A stretch of 64,000 nucleotides of DNA from Lacticaseibacillus suibinensis (GCF_003946175.1 NZ_RHOK01000003.1:62001-126000), one strand, 5' to 3'; counted from the first letter of the stretch, positions 17,783 to 26,121 are shown. The notes: generated by a model from the sequence alone, not told the origin. A program made the numbers and translations.

Positions 17783-19165
17783 ATGCGGACTTTGACGAAA
17801 GGCAATCCCCTGAAGCTGGTATTCTTTTTCACGATACCGCTTTTGATTGGGAACCTCTTTCAGCAGCTGTATAGTTTCATGGATGCGCTGATTGTCGGGC
17901 GGACGATTGGTAAAGACGCGCTGGCCGCAGTCGGCGCCACCAGTAGTATCAATTTTTTGATTATCGGGTTCGCCCAAGGGTTAACCGCCGGCTTGTCCGT
18001 GCTGACCGCGCAAGCGTATGGCGCGCGGGATGAACGCGGAGTGCGCAAGAGTTTTGGCACCAGCGTCTGGATTTCAGCCGCCATTGCCTTGGTCCTGACC
18101 ATTGTAGCGGTGGCGATGACGCGGCCGATGCTGGTCCTGATGCAAACGCCGCCGGCCATCCTGGAAGATTCGATTGCCTTTGTGCGCGTGATTTTCTATG
18201 GGATTTTTGCCTCGATGGCGTTTAACCTGTTATCCAACATGATGCGGGCGTTGGGCGATTCACGCACGCCGCTGATTTTTTTGATTATCGCGACCGTGAT
18301 CAACATCATCTTGGAATTCACCTTCATCCTGGGCTTTCACATGGGGGTCGCCGGCGCCGGCTGGGCGACGGTCACCGCGCAAGTGATTTCGGCGTTGCTG
18401 TGTTGGTGGTACATCAAGCGCCGCATTCCGCTGCTCAACATTCATAAAGAGGACCTGGTCATCGACTGGGCCGCCATTAAGCATCACGTTGTCGTGGGGA
18501 TGCCGATGGGCTTTTCCATGTCGATCATTGCGATTGGCTCGATTATTCTGCAGGTCATGCTCAATACCTTGGGTACCGATGCCGTGGCGGCTTACACCGC
18601 CGCTGGCCGGATTGATCAAATTGCGACGCTGCCGGCGTCTTCCTTCGGGGTGACGATGGCCACTTATGCCGCGCAGAACTTAGGGGCGCGTGAATATGGC
18701 CGCATTCGGCGCGGGGTGCATCAGACCTTGCTACTAAACGTCGGGATTTCGGCGGTGTTCGGGGCGTTGATTATTGTTTTCTCCAAGCCACTGGTCAACC
18801 TGTTCTTGGGCCCGAATCAGCCTGCCGTCACCGCACTGGCGCAGACCTATTTCCACTTTAATGCCAGCATGTACTGGCTGCTGGCGATTCTCTTTACGAT
18901 GCGGAATTTACTGCAAGGGTTGGGCCACACATTGGTGCCAACCGTCGCTGGGCTGTTTGAACTGATGATGCGGGCGTTTGCCGGCATTATTCTGGTGTCG
19001 CACCTCGGCTTTACTGGGGCGGCGATGGCCAACCCGCTGGCCTGGGCCGGGTCGGTATTTGTTTTGGTCAACATGTACATTCGCACCATGCGCAAGATTA
19101 GGCAGAAGGAAGATGCGCAAGCCGCACAGTTGGCAGGAGGGCAAGATGAGCAAACCCCAGTCTAA
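17783..19165 (+). CDS. MATE family multidrug/cation exporter
   Basis: This 460-residue, twelve-helix transporter of the MatE family expels cationic drugs or metabolites using an ion gradient. The N-terminus MRTLTKGNPLKLVFFFTIPLLIG and the first-repeat signatures LFQQLYSFMDALIVGR and GFAQGLTAGLSVLTAQAYGA are typical. A second repeat starts near residue 235 (PMGFSMSIIAIGSIILQVML). The ATG at 17783 is chosen because GAGGT lies upstream and the first helix then starts at the usual place; the longer frame from 17729 adds a polar extension unlike the family. The last 20 nt overlap the signal peptidase gene. Confidence 0.9.
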   Translation: MRTLTKGNPLKLVFFFTIPLLIGNLFQQLYSFMDALIVGRTIGKDALAAVGATSSINFLIIGFAQGLTAGLSVLTAQAYGARDERGVRKSFGTSVWISAAIALVLTIVAVAMTRPMLVLMQTPPAILEDSIAFVRVIFYGIFASMAFNLLSNMMRALGDSRTPLIFLIIATVINIILEFTFILGFHMGVAGAGWATVTAQVISALLCWWYIKRRIPLLNIHKEDLVIDWAAIKHHVVVGMPMGFSMSIIAIGSIILQVMLNTLGTDAVAAYTAAGRIDQIATLPASSFGVTMATYAAQNLGAREYGRIRRGVHQTLLLNVGISAVFGALIIVFSKPLVNLFLGPNQPAVTALAQTYFHFNASMYWLLAILFTMRNLLQGLGHTLVPTVAGLFELMMRAFAGIILVSHLGFTGAAMANPLAWAGSVFVLVNMYIRTMRKIRQKEDAQAAQLAGGQDEQTPV

Positions 19166-19763
19166 CCAATGGCAGCTGCTTCGGCGCGTGCTGCGCTGGC
19201 TGGGTACCGTGGTGTTGATTATGGCCGTGGTCTTTGGCGTCAAAATGGTGCTGGGCCTGTTCTTAAGCAATGACCAAGTGTCCGGCAACTCGATGCAGCC
19301 CACTTTAAAAAATGGGGACCGCTTGGTGGTGGTGACGCAAACCAGCATCAAACGCAATGCCATCGTCACCTTGAAAAGTCCGATGCAGGCCGATGAACAG
19401 TACATTAAGCGGGTGATTGGCCTGCCTGGTGATACCGTGAGTGTCAAGAATGATCAACTGTACATCAATGGCAAGCGCACGGCCCAGCCTTATTTGAAAA
19501 CGAGTTTCATGGTCAAGAGTCTGCAACTGTCTGAAGTGCAAAACGGCGCAGTCACCAGCGGCCAGCATTTCACGCCGAACTTCAGCCTCGCCACGCTTAA
19601 GGCCACTCAGACAGCGCGAGTGCCGAAGGGAAGTTACTTTGTGCTCGGCGACAATCGACCAGTGTCTTACGACAGTCGCAAGTTCGGTTTTGTGAAACGC
19701 AGTGATATTTACGGGGTCGTCAAATGGCGGTATTGGCCGCTTAATCAAATGAAGACCTTTTAA
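19146..19763 (+). CDS. lepB: Type I signal peptidase
   Basis: This 205-residue membrane-anchored serine protease removes signal peptides from exported proteins. One N-terminal membrane helix (about 17-38) precedes the catalytic domain. The nucleophile Ser49 is in SGNSMQPTL, and the general base Lys88 is in YIKRVIGLPGD. Box E is SYFVLGDNRPVSYDSRKFG near 165-183. The single-helix layout is the Gram-positive form. The start is ATG 19146 with AGGAGGG 5 nt upstream; it overlaps the MATE stop, so the two genes are probably translationally coupled. A functional link to MATE is not known. Confidence 0.95.
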   Translation: MSKPQSNQWQLLRRVLRWLGTVVLIMAVVFGVKMVLGLFLSNDQVSGNSMQPTLKNGDRLVVVTQTSIKRNAIVTLKSPMQADEQYIKRVIGLPGDTVSVKNDQLYINGKRTAQPYLKTSFMVKSLQLSEVQNGAVTSGQHFTPNFSLATLKATQTARVPKGSYFVLGDNRPVSYDSRKFGFVKRSDIYGVVKWRYWPLNQMKTF

Positions 19764-19767
19764 CCAA

Positions 19768-19804
19768 AGCGGCCTGAGCGGTTAACTCAGGCCGCTGTTT
19801 TTTT
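19768..19804. terminator. Terminator after the signal peptidase gene
   Basis: The arms AGCGGCCTGAG (19768-19778) and CTCAGGCCGCT (19786-19796) are followed by GTTTTTTTATT. The same hairpin lies at the 3' end of the convergent epimerase gene. Confidence 0.92.
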
Positions 19805-20813
19805 ATTTGGTCAGTTGATCAACGGTGCGTAAAATGGTGGCTTCGGTGCTGTACTGCGGCCGCCAGCCAAGGCTTTGGGCAGCGGCCGTGCTGGTATGGC
19901 GATTGGTGATCAGCATCAGGCGGCCTTCCTTGGCCCGAGAGGAAAACGGGGCCAGCGTCTTGACCAGCCAATTCGGCAAGGTCCGGGTCGGAAGCTTAGC
20001 CGCCAAAGCGGGCCGCTGCCGGCGAATCAAGGCCGCCATTTCTGGCAGGGTGATTTGCCCGTCGGCACTGGCGATGAAGCGGTGCCCGGCAGCTGCGGGT
20101 TGCGCCATTGCTAAGCGATGCAGGGTCGCGACATCCACCACATCGACCACATTCACAGGGACGTTTGCCAGCGGATGGTGCTTGCCATCGAGCATGCCCG
20201 CCACCAAGCCAAAGCTACCGGAAACATGACCGTTCAATGAGCGGCCCAGCATCGCAACCGGATTGACAACAGCCAGTTCTGGTTGGCCAGGGTGGGCGGC
20301 GGCAAACTGCCAAGCGGCTTTTTCGGCGAGTAGTTTGGATTTTTCATACGGAGATAGACCTGGTTCTGCTGGGTCCGTCCAATCGGCCTCAGTGGTCACC
20401 TGGCTCAAGTCATGGTTGGAATAGCCAATCGCGCCCCAGTTACCGGTCATCACCACGCGCTTGACCCCGGCTAGATTAGCGGCTTTCAGAATGCGTAGGG
20501 TGCCAGCCTCGGCCTCGTGCGCCAAAGCGGCGTCACTCGCGCCAGCCACAAACACTGGTGCGGCGACGGCATAGACGCCGTCGATATTGGCCATCGCTTC
20601 GGCCCAGTTGGTGTCATGGGTCAGATCAGCGGCAATAAAACTGAGCTGGTCGAGATGCTGCACCTGATTGGCAGCCAACGTCTGTTTAACTGCAGCGGCT
20701 TGTTCCAGGCGGCGCAACGTGGCGCGCACAGTCGCGCCATGATTGAGCAGCTGGGCAATCAGTTGCAGGCCCAGGAAACCATTACCGCCAGTGACTAAAA
20801 CCTTTTTGATCAT
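19803..20813 (-). CDS. NAD(P)-dependent epimerase/dihydroflavonol-reductase-like protein
   Basis: This 336-residue extended short-chain dehydrogenase has a Rossmann motif KVLVTGGNGFLGLQLIAQL at residues 4-22. The catalytic YxxxK is in SPYEKSKLLAEKAAW near 155-170, and DWTDPAEPGLSPYEKSK is typical of the dihydroflavonol-4-reductase-like branch. The substrate is probably a small aldehyde or ketone and cannot be read from sequence. The start is ATG 20813 with GAGG 8 nt upstream; the GTG at 20828 overlaps that RBS. It is transcribed divergently from a merR gene, from a promoter with MerR-type 19-bp spacing, so it is the likely MerR target. Confidence 0.87.
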   Translation of the reverse strand: MIKKVLVTGGNGFLGLQLIAQLLNHGATVRATLRRLEQAAAVKQTLAANQVQHLDQLSFIAADLTHDTNWAEAMANIDGVYAVAAPVFVAGASDAALAHEAEAGTLRILKAANLAGVKRVVMTGNWGAIGYSNHDLSQVTTEADWTDPAEPGLSPYEKSKLLAEKAAWQFAAAHPGQPELAVVNPVAMLGRSLNGHVSGSFGLVAGMLDGKHHPLANVPVNVVDVVDVATLHRLAMAQPAAAGHRFIASADGQITLPEMAALIRRQRPALAAKLPTRTLPNWLVKTLAPFSSRAKEGRLMLITNRHTSTAAAQSLGWRPQYSTEATILRTVDQLTK

Positions 20814-20861
20814 CTTGATAAACCTCACTTGTTTTTAGATTAAGTAACGACTATGCTGGTG

Positions 20862-20892
20862 AGCATAAACCTTAGAGTGTGCTCTAAGGCAA
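20862..20892 (-). promoter_or_regulatory. MerR-type promoter and operator of the epimerase gene
   Basis: On the minus strand, -35 TTGCCT (20887-20892) and -10 TATGCT (20862-20867) are separated by 19 bp, the overlong spacing that MerR proteins correct by twisting DNA. The perfect palindrome CCTTAGAG-TGTG-CTCTAAGG (20870-20889) lies over that spacer. This is strong evidence that the adjacent MerR protein controls the epimerase gene. Confidence 0.88.
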
Positions 20893-20916
20893 GACTTAAT
20901 TTTTTCGGAGGCTGAC

Positions 20917-21357
20917 ATGCGTTATTCCATCCAAGAAGTGGCCGCTAAAACCGGCTTGTCGAGTTATACCTTGCGCTATTACGATAAGGCGGGGTTGCTA
21001 CCTTTTGTGGCCCGCAACGCCGCTGGGTACCGCATCTTTACTGACGGTGATTTAGTCCTACTTCACACCATCATGTGCTTGAAAAATACCGGCATGGCGA
21101 TTAGCGATATTCGTCGCTACATTGATGATGTCATGGCCGGTCCGACCAGCATTGAAGATCGCAAAGCGTTGCTGACAGCGCATCGCGCTAAAGTCTTGGC
21201 CAAACAGCAAGCGCTCACTGAAAACCTACGTGAAGTCGACTATAAGTTGGGGCTATACGCCGCGCCAGATGCAGTCGCACAGGTGCAAGGCGAGCTGGCA
21301 GCGGCCCGCGCGGATAAAGCCGCAAACGGGCTAGCAGATCCTTACCCGGTGGTTTAG
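20917..21357 (+). CDS. MerR family transcriptional regulator
   Basis: This 146-residue regulator has the N-terminal winged helix YSIQEVAAKTGLSSYTLRYYDKAGLLPFVARN (1-35), then GYRIFTDGDLVLLHTIMCLKNTGMAISDIRRYID and a coiled-coil dimerisation helix (about 75-120). The short C-terminus has no metal-binding cysteine cluster, so it probably senses an organic or electrophilic stress molecule rather than metal. RBS CGGAGG lies 7 nt before ATG. It is divergent from the epimerase gene and shares the palindromic operator, so it may also regulate itself. Confidence 0.92.
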   Translation: MRYSIQEVAAKTGLSSYTLRYYDKAGLLPFVARNAAGYRIFTDGDLVLLHTIMCLKNTGMAISDIRRYIDDVMAGPTSIEDRKALLTAHRAKVLAKQQALTENLREVDYKLGLYAAPDAVAQVQGELAAARADKAANGLADPYPVV

Positions 21358-21360
21358 GCC

Positions 21361-21400
21361 AAAAAGGGCGCGTCTCCAGTGACGGAGGCGCGCCCTTTGG
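21361..21400. terminator. Terminator between merR and the surface protein gene
   Basis: The arms AAAGGGCGCGTCTCC (21363-21377) and GGAGGCGCGCCCTTT (21384-21398) pair. The minus strand has the better T-run (CCCTTTTT), so it mainly ends the surface protein transcript. Confidence 0.85.
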
Positions 21401-21430
21401 TTCAGACTTTACTGCAGTTTGCGGCTAATC

Positions 21431-24133
21431 TTAGCGGCGTTTCAGGCCAAAGCCAAGTAAACTCAAGGCAGCCATCAGCGTGAGGCCCAAAGCACTCAAG
21501 TTGTTGTCAGATTCGCCTAATGGAGAAAGTTTCCGGTTGCCAGTCGCTTGGGCCGGCGTTGCCAAGAGCGACCTTGGGGCGACTTGCGGCTTGCCTGCAT
21601 GATTGACCGGTTGCAGCGTTGGGTTGCCGCTCGGTTGCGGGCGCCCTTGATGATCAGTCGGTTGGGACGTCGCACCTGAGTCAGGCTGCTGGCCTTCATC
21701 AATGCCCGCAGCCAGATCGGCGCGGCGTTGAGCTTCCGCCAAAGCGGTCTTGGCCTCAGCCAGTGCGGCCTTTGCGGCAGCCAAAGTGGCCGCAGTTTGA
21801 GTTGCATCGGCATTGGCGGCGTTGGCGGCTGTTTGGGCCTCAGCCAGGGCCTGCTGGGCCGCATCAACGGCTGCTTGCGCAGTAGCGACGGCGGCTTGAG
21901 CGGCCACCAGGTTGGCTGCCGCGTTGGTCATGGCGGCCAGTTGTTGTTGAAGGTCAGCTACGGTTTGCTTGGCCGCTTCAACGGCCGCAGCGTCAGTTTC
22001 TGCAGTGGCTTTAGCGATGCTAGCCGCCGCTTGGGCCGCGGCCAAAGTGGCCTGCTTGGTACTTAAATCATTTTGGGCGTCAGTTAACGCTGGCTGCAAG
22101 GTGGTTAGCTGCGTTTGCGCGGCGGCGAGCGTCTGCGCTTTGGTGCCGGCATCGGCGGTCGCTTCAGTCAGCGCCGCTTGTGCGGTTGCCAGCTGGGTCG
22201 ATGCCGCGGCGGCCTTGGTGTTCGCAGCGGTGAGTGCCGTGGCTGCGTTAGCGGCGGCGGTTTGCGCAGCGGTCAAGGCCTGGTTGGCTGCCGTCAGGGC
22301 TTGCGCGGCCTGAGTGGCGGCAGTTTGCGCATTCGTCAACGCGGTGTTGGCGGCTTGAGCGGCTGCTGCGGTCTGAGCCGCCGTGCTTTGGGCGGCGGTC
22401 AGTGCTTGCTGCAGGTCTGTTGTCCCAGTTGCCGCAACAGGCGCCAGCATCTTTTGACCTAGCTCAGAACTAGGGTCGGTGATCAGTTGGGTATCGATGG
22501 TTTCATAGTGGATTTGGCCGTATTGATCCACCGCCAACCCGAATGAGAAGGTGGATCCGTCGTGAAGCCAGCCAGTCAGGTCCTTGGTATGGCCTAACGC
22601 TGAGCCGCCGTCATCAAACATCATGCTGACAATGCCATCCCACACGGACTTGCGGACATCAGCAAAGGTGTGTTCACCTGGTTCTGTGATGGTGTCGTTC
22701 AGATCACTGTAGAGCCAATTGTAGTCAGTGTTGCCTTTGAACTTGAGATAAAAACTGGCGCTGGCACTGCCATCGGTTTGGGACGGGTCGGTGCCGGCAA
22801 TCATATCTTTCGTCATAAAGCCGGCGTTAAAGCCGCTGTACATGTCTTCATAATAATTACCGCCTGGATTGAGGCCAGATTGTTGCGCGGCGGCAGAAAT
22901 CGCCGGCACGTCATGACCGGGATTATCGAACATATTCCACTGATCGGCATTGTAGCCTTCAACCACCAACTGAGCAAAAGCCATGCCGCCTTCGGTTACG
23001 GTGACCGCTGGCTTACCGCTGATGGCGCGAATCTGATTAATCAAATCCGCCGCAAACTGCGCCAGTGACGTCAGCATTGCCGGCGTTAGATCCTTGGCGT
23101 TTTGAATTTTAATGGCCTCGTCGGCCGGCGTATTCACATACTTATTAAGCCCCATGCCTGCTGCTAGGGTCTGCAAATCAGCATCGGTGTAAGTGCCACC
23201 GTTGAAGAGCCGCTCAAAAAACGCGGCATCCACGCCTTCCGGCATCTGAATGGTATTAGCTAAATGGTCGCCAGTCGCATTCGTCAAAGCATTTTGTGCG
23301 GCCGTTACGGCGGTTTGGGCCGCGGAATCAGCCGCTGTTGCCTGCGCGGCGTTCGTTTGCGCATTGGCAACGGCTGTGTTAGCGTTGGTGGCCGCAGTTT
23401 GGGCGGCATCGACAGCGGCTTGTGCTGGAGCGATTGCGCCATCGGCATTCGTTTTCGCGGTAGCGGCGGCAGCGGCCTCGCTATTGGCCGTGTCAACTGC
23501 AGTCTGCGCAGCGTCAACGGCTTGCTGGGCGGCAGCGGCGTCGGTGTTATCGACTGCTTTTTGCGCATTATCGACCACTGTTTGTTGGTTATCGACGGCA
23601 GTTTGGGCTGCATCCACTGCCGCCTGCTGGTCAGCCACCGCCGTTTGCGCCGGTTCAATCGCCGCATCAGCCGCGCTGGCGACAGCGGCGCTGGCTACAG
23701 CAGTGGTTTCTGCTTCCGCTTCGGCGGTCTGGGCGGCGGTGATTTCTGCTTGCTTTGCGGCCTTGTCTGCATCAGTGGCCTCAGCATTGGTGGCTGCTTG
23801 TGCTTCATCAGCTTGGGCCTGAGTCAAAGCTTGGTCGGCCGCAGACTTCTCGGCGGCCGCGGCGGTGGCAGCATCATTCGCTGCAGTTGCTGTCGTTTGC
23901 GCCGCGTCATTGGCAGTGGTGGCCGCGTCAACGGCGGCTTGTTGCTGGTCAACGTCAGTCTGCGCTGCTTGAACGGCTTCTTCCGGGGTCGTCACTGGTG
24001 TCGTCGCTACCACTGGTGTTTCTGTATCATTCGTGTCGGCATGCACGCGTTCTGCTTTCGTGCCCCATACCCCAACGCCTGCAAGCATCAGGGCCGAAAT
24101 TAATGCGCCACTTGCTGCTTTCCCTTTTTTCAT
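21431..24133 (-). CDS. SEC10/PgrA-like alanine-rich surface protein
   Basis: This 900-residue exported protein has four parts. The signal peptide is MKKGKAASGALISALMLAGVG, cleaved near AHAD-type residues 31-33. An Ala/Thr/Gln-rich coiled-coil stalk spans about 45-290. A globular SEC10/PgrA-like domain at about 295-560 contains NPGHDVPAISAAAQQSGL, NYYEDMYSGF, VWDGIVSMMFDDGGSALGH and FSFGLAVDQYGQIHYETI. A second Ala-rich coiled coil spans about 565-825. The end is Pro/Gly/Gln-rich, then a hydrophobic segment and a KRR tail, as in sortase substrates, but the sorting motif reads LSPLGES rather than LPxTG. PgrA/SEC10 domains were first seen in surface exclusion proteins of conjugative plasmids; here an adhesin-like role is also possible. 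RBS GAGGAGGAAA lies just upstream of ATG. Confidence 0.85.
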   Translation of the reverse strand: MKKGKAASGALISALMLAGVGVWGTKAERVHADTNDTETPVVATTPVTTPEEAVQAAQTDVDQQQAAVDAATTANDAAQTTATAANDAATAAAAEKSAADQALTQAQADEAQAATNAEATDADKAAKQAEITAAQTAEAEAETTAVASAAVASAADAAIEPAQTAVADQQAAVDAAQTAVDNQQTVVDNAQKAVDNTDAAAAQQAVDAAQTAVDTANSEAAAAATAKTNADGAIAPAQAAVDAAQTAATNANTAVANAQTNAAQATAADSAAQTAVTAAQNALTNATGDHLANTIQMPEGVDAAFFERLFNGGTYTDADLQTLAAGMGLNKYVNTPADEAIKIQNAKDLTPAMLTSLAQFAADLINQIRAISGKPAVTVTEGGMAFAQLVVEGYNADQWNMFDNPGHDVPAISAAAQQSGLNPGGNYYEDMYSGFNAGFMTKDMIAGTDPSQTDGSASASFYLKFKGNTDYNWLYSDLNDTITEPGEHTFADVRKSVWDGIVSMMFDDGGSALGHTKDLTGWLHDGSTFSFGLAVDQYGQIHYETIDTQLITDPSSELGQKMLAPVAATGTTDLQQALTAAQSTAAQTAAAAQAANTALTNAQTAATQAAQALTAANQALTAAQTAAANAATALTAANTKAAAASTQLATAQAALTEATADAGTKAQTLAAAQTQLTTLQPALTDAQNDLSTKQATLAAAQAAASIAKATAETDAAAVEAAKQTVADLQQQLAAMTNAAANLVAAQAAVATAQAAVDAAQQALAEAQTAANAANADATQTAATLAAAKAALAEAKTALAEAQRRADLAAGIDEGQQPDSGATSQPTDHQGRPQPSGNPTLQPVNHAGKPQVAPRSLLATPAQATGNRKLSPLGESDNNLSALGLTLMAALSLLGFGLKRR

Positions 24134-24285
24134 TCCATTTCCTCCTCAAGCCTGTGAACGGCTGCGTGGCCGTTACCTATCTTCTAAAAGCATTCAGATT
24201 CAGAACCTTTCCCCCAAAGTAAGCCGCCAGCTGCTTGCTGATCAAGTGTTAAAATCACAAGTGAAGCCGGTTTCTTACGCCTTTT

Positions 24286-24314
24286 ATATTATTAAAAAAT
24301 ATCTAAAACGTCAA
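24286..24314 (-). promoter_or_regulatory. Promoter of the surface protein gene
   Basis: On the minus strand, -35 TTGACG (24309-24314) and -10 TAATAT (24286-24291) are spaced by 17 bp. This implies an untranslated leader of about 145 nt before the surface protein start. Confidence 0.8.
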
Positions 24315-24468
24315 TCTGATGATAATTAGACACAAAAAGTAAATATTATTTTTGCCATTAACTATATTTGGCAATCTTCATCGTCCATTATGTCAATAAT
24401 GGCATGACAGCAACTACTCTTAAGCTAGTTATTTATTCCTGATTGTCTAGTCCAATCACCTGCGAGGA
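24315..24468. other. AT-rich intergenic stretch upstream of the surface protein promoter
   Basis: This segment is much richer in A/T than its surroundings. It holds small inverted repeats (CCATTAT-gtca-ATAATGG; TGCCA...TGGCA). No open frame has an RBS. It could hold regulator sites or be a remnant of transfer. The 24134-24285 part is the leader of the surface protein mRNA. Confidence 0.4.
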
Positions 24469-24469
24469 C

Positions 24470-24499
24470 AAAAAAAGAGCCCTCATGGATGAGGACTCG
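24470..24499 (-). terminator. Terminator of the aldo/keto reductase gene
   Basis: On the minus strand, GAGTCCTCAT and ATGAGGGCTC pair and are followed by TTTTTTT. It lies 24 bp after the stop. Confidence 0.88.
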
Positions 24500-24522
24500 C
24501 TTGCCGTATTCAAAATGGTTCA

Positions 24523-25440
24523 TCAAGGCAAATCGTTGCCAGCCGCGAAGTATACGTCGTACCACTGCTGGCGCGTTAAGGTGATGTCGCCAGCCTCGGC
24601 GATATCAGCAATGCGCTTAGCATTGGTGGTGCCAGCGATGACTTGCACATCAGGAATCCGGAGCAACCAAGCTGCGGCAATGGCGCTGGTATTGGTGTGA
24701 TATTCATCAGCCAATTGCTTCAAGCTAGCGTTTAGCTTCGGGAACTTCGGATTGTCGATGAACACTCCTTCGAAGAAGCCATACTGGAAGGGGCTCCAGG
24801 CTTGAATGGTCATATCATGCAGGCGACTGTATTGATAGATGCTACCATCATGATCCACTGAGCGGTCATCGGCCATGTTCACGTGAATGCCATTGTCCAG
24901 CATCCCGGTGTGCATCACGGACAACTGCAGCTGATTGGCCACCAGCGGCTGCTTGACGGCTTTTTTCAGTAGCTCAACCTGCATCGGGTTGAAGTTCGAC
25001 ACGCCAAAGTGCCGGACTTTACCGCTGGCTTGCAAGGTGTCAAAGGCTTCAGCGACTTCTTCTGGCTCCATCAGCGCATCTGGCCGGTGCAGTAGCAGGG
25101 TGTCAAGGTAGTCCACCCCTAAGCGGCTCAAGCTGCCATCAACGGCTTCGAGAATATGTTCCTTGGAAAAGTCATAGCGCTTGCCCGGGACGATGCCAAC
25201 TTTGCTTTGCACCAGCACATCCTCGCGGCTGAAGTTGGCATCGCGCAATGCTTGGCCAAACAGGGTTTCTGACTTACCACCGTCATAAATATCAGCATTA
25301 TCAAAGAAATTAATGCCGGCATCATGAGCGGCTTCGAGCAACTTGGTGGCGCCGGCGCGGTCGAGTTTGGTGATTCGCATGACCCCTAACGCAACGGCGG
25401 AAGCTTTCAGGCCAACATGGCCAAGATCGATAGTTTTCAT
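24523..25440 (-). CDS. Aldo/keto reductase
   Basis: This 305-residue NADPH-dependent TIM-barrel oxidoreductase belongs to the YdhF-like AKR group. The catalytic tetrad is visible as Asp and Tyr in FFDNADIYDGGKSE (about 46-58), Lys in VLVQSKVGIV (about 80) and His in LLLHRPDALM (about 116). The signature GKVRHFGVSNFNPMQVELL is near 145-163, and cofactor contacts include IAGTTNAKRIADI near 270. The physiological substrate is unknown. The ATG has GGAG-type RBS sequence upstream (AAAGGAGCGAG). It is monocistronic, with its own terminator. Confidence 0.93.
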   Translation of the reverse strand: MKTIDLGHVGLKASAVALGVMRITKLDRAGATKLLEAAHDAGINFFDNADIYDGGKSETLFGQALRDANFSREDVLVQSKVGIVPGKRYDFSKEHILEAVDGSLSRLGVDYLDTLLLHRPDALMEPEEVAEAFDTLQASGKVRHFGVSNFNPMQVELLKKAVKQPLVANQLQLSVMHTGMLDNGIHVNMADDRSVDHDGSIYQYSRLHDMTIQAWSPFQYGFFEGVFIDNPKFPKLNASLKQLADEYHTNTSAIAAAWLLRIPDVQVIAGTTNAKRIADIAEAGDITLTRQQWYDVYFAAGNDLP

Positions 25441-25533
25441 AATCTCGCTCCTTTATCCTAGGTCTTCATTTCGACCCGCAGATTCATTTTCATTTTAGCA
25501 CAGTGAGCGCTTTCGTTAAATCTGGGCGTGGCC

Positions 25534-25762
25534 GCAGGCGGGGTTGGCGTGGCGCCGGGGCGGGGTGGTCCTGCTGCGGGGTCGGCTGGAGCCAAAATGC
25601 GGTCTCCAGCCTCAAATGTGAACCGCCATCGCTACGCTCAACGGCGTTTCACATTTGCCCCCAGTCAAGCCAGGAACAGCCTGCAAAGCCCGCAGTCTAT
25701 TCGTGTCTTGACTGTTTCGCGGCTGGACCACCCCGCCCCTCTGCCAAGCCAACCTCACCTGC
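25534..25762 (+). repeat. Structured intergenic repeat, family 1, copy 1
   Basis: This is a 229-bp element with a closed outer stem: GGTTGGCGTGGC plus GGGGCGGGGTGGTC (25542-25570) pairs with GACCACCCCGCCCC plus GCCAAGCCAACC (25726-25754). Three internal hairpins follow: GGCTGGAG/CTCCAGCC, CAAATGTGAA/TTCACATTTG, and AGTCAAGCCA/TGTCTTGACT. It is closely similar to 39509-39736 in the same orientation and to 25892-26121 inverted. It has no convincing coding frame. Its function is not known; candidates are a MITE-like mobile element or a structured RNA. Confidence 0.85.
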
Positions 25763-25891
25763 TACATGGTCGTGAGGCTTATCAAGATGATGACACAGCA
25801 GCGATAGCATTGACTCCTGATTGTGAGTGAAACGTGATAGCCGTTACCGTCAAGATTGTGACAGCAACAGGCTATTCATCGTTGTCAAGCC

Positions 25892-26121
25892 GGGTTTGGT
25901 GGCAGTCGGCGGAGTTAGGCAGGGGTCTGGCAGTGAATCGATTGGCGACAGGAAGACCGGCGTGGGTTTGGCGCTGGGCTTCCCAGATAATCTTAGCAGT
26001 TTTGAAGACGCAACGGAGCGTAGCGACTGCAGCTTCAAAACTAGGCCCGAGGCCGGTTTGTGGCTCGGACCGGCCGCACTGCCAGCACCCCCGCCAAGCG
26101 GAGCCCACTGGCGCCGAACCC
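25892..26121 (-). repeat. Structured intergenic repeat, family 1, copy 2 (inverted)
   Basis: This is a diverged copy in opposite orientation. The outer arms GGGTTTGGTGGCAGTCGG (25892-25909) and CCCACTGGCGCCGAACCC (26104-26121) pair. Second arms GGCAGGGGTCTGGCAGTG (25918-25935) and CACTGCCAGCACCCCCGCC (26077-26095) pair. The inner hairpins are TTTTGAAG/CTTCAAAA with loop sequence AACGGAGCGTAGCG, matching the complement of copy 1, and GGCCCGAG/CTCGGACC. The total length of 230 bp matches the other copies. The 129 bp between copies 1 and 2 show nothing recognisable. Confidence 0.72.

Noticed and set aside
21517-24222. Long open frames on both strands and in other frames across the surface protein gene
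   Set aside because: The Ala-rich coding repeats (GC-rich codons) remove stop codons in all frames. The antisense frames lack family features and start signals; only the minus frame has a signal peptide, domain and RBS.
25504-25516. TGAGCGCTTTCG as a catabolite-responsive element
   Set aside because: It matches only about half of the TGAAAGCGCTTTCA palindrome and lies 65 bp upstream of the reductase start, without a clear promoter.
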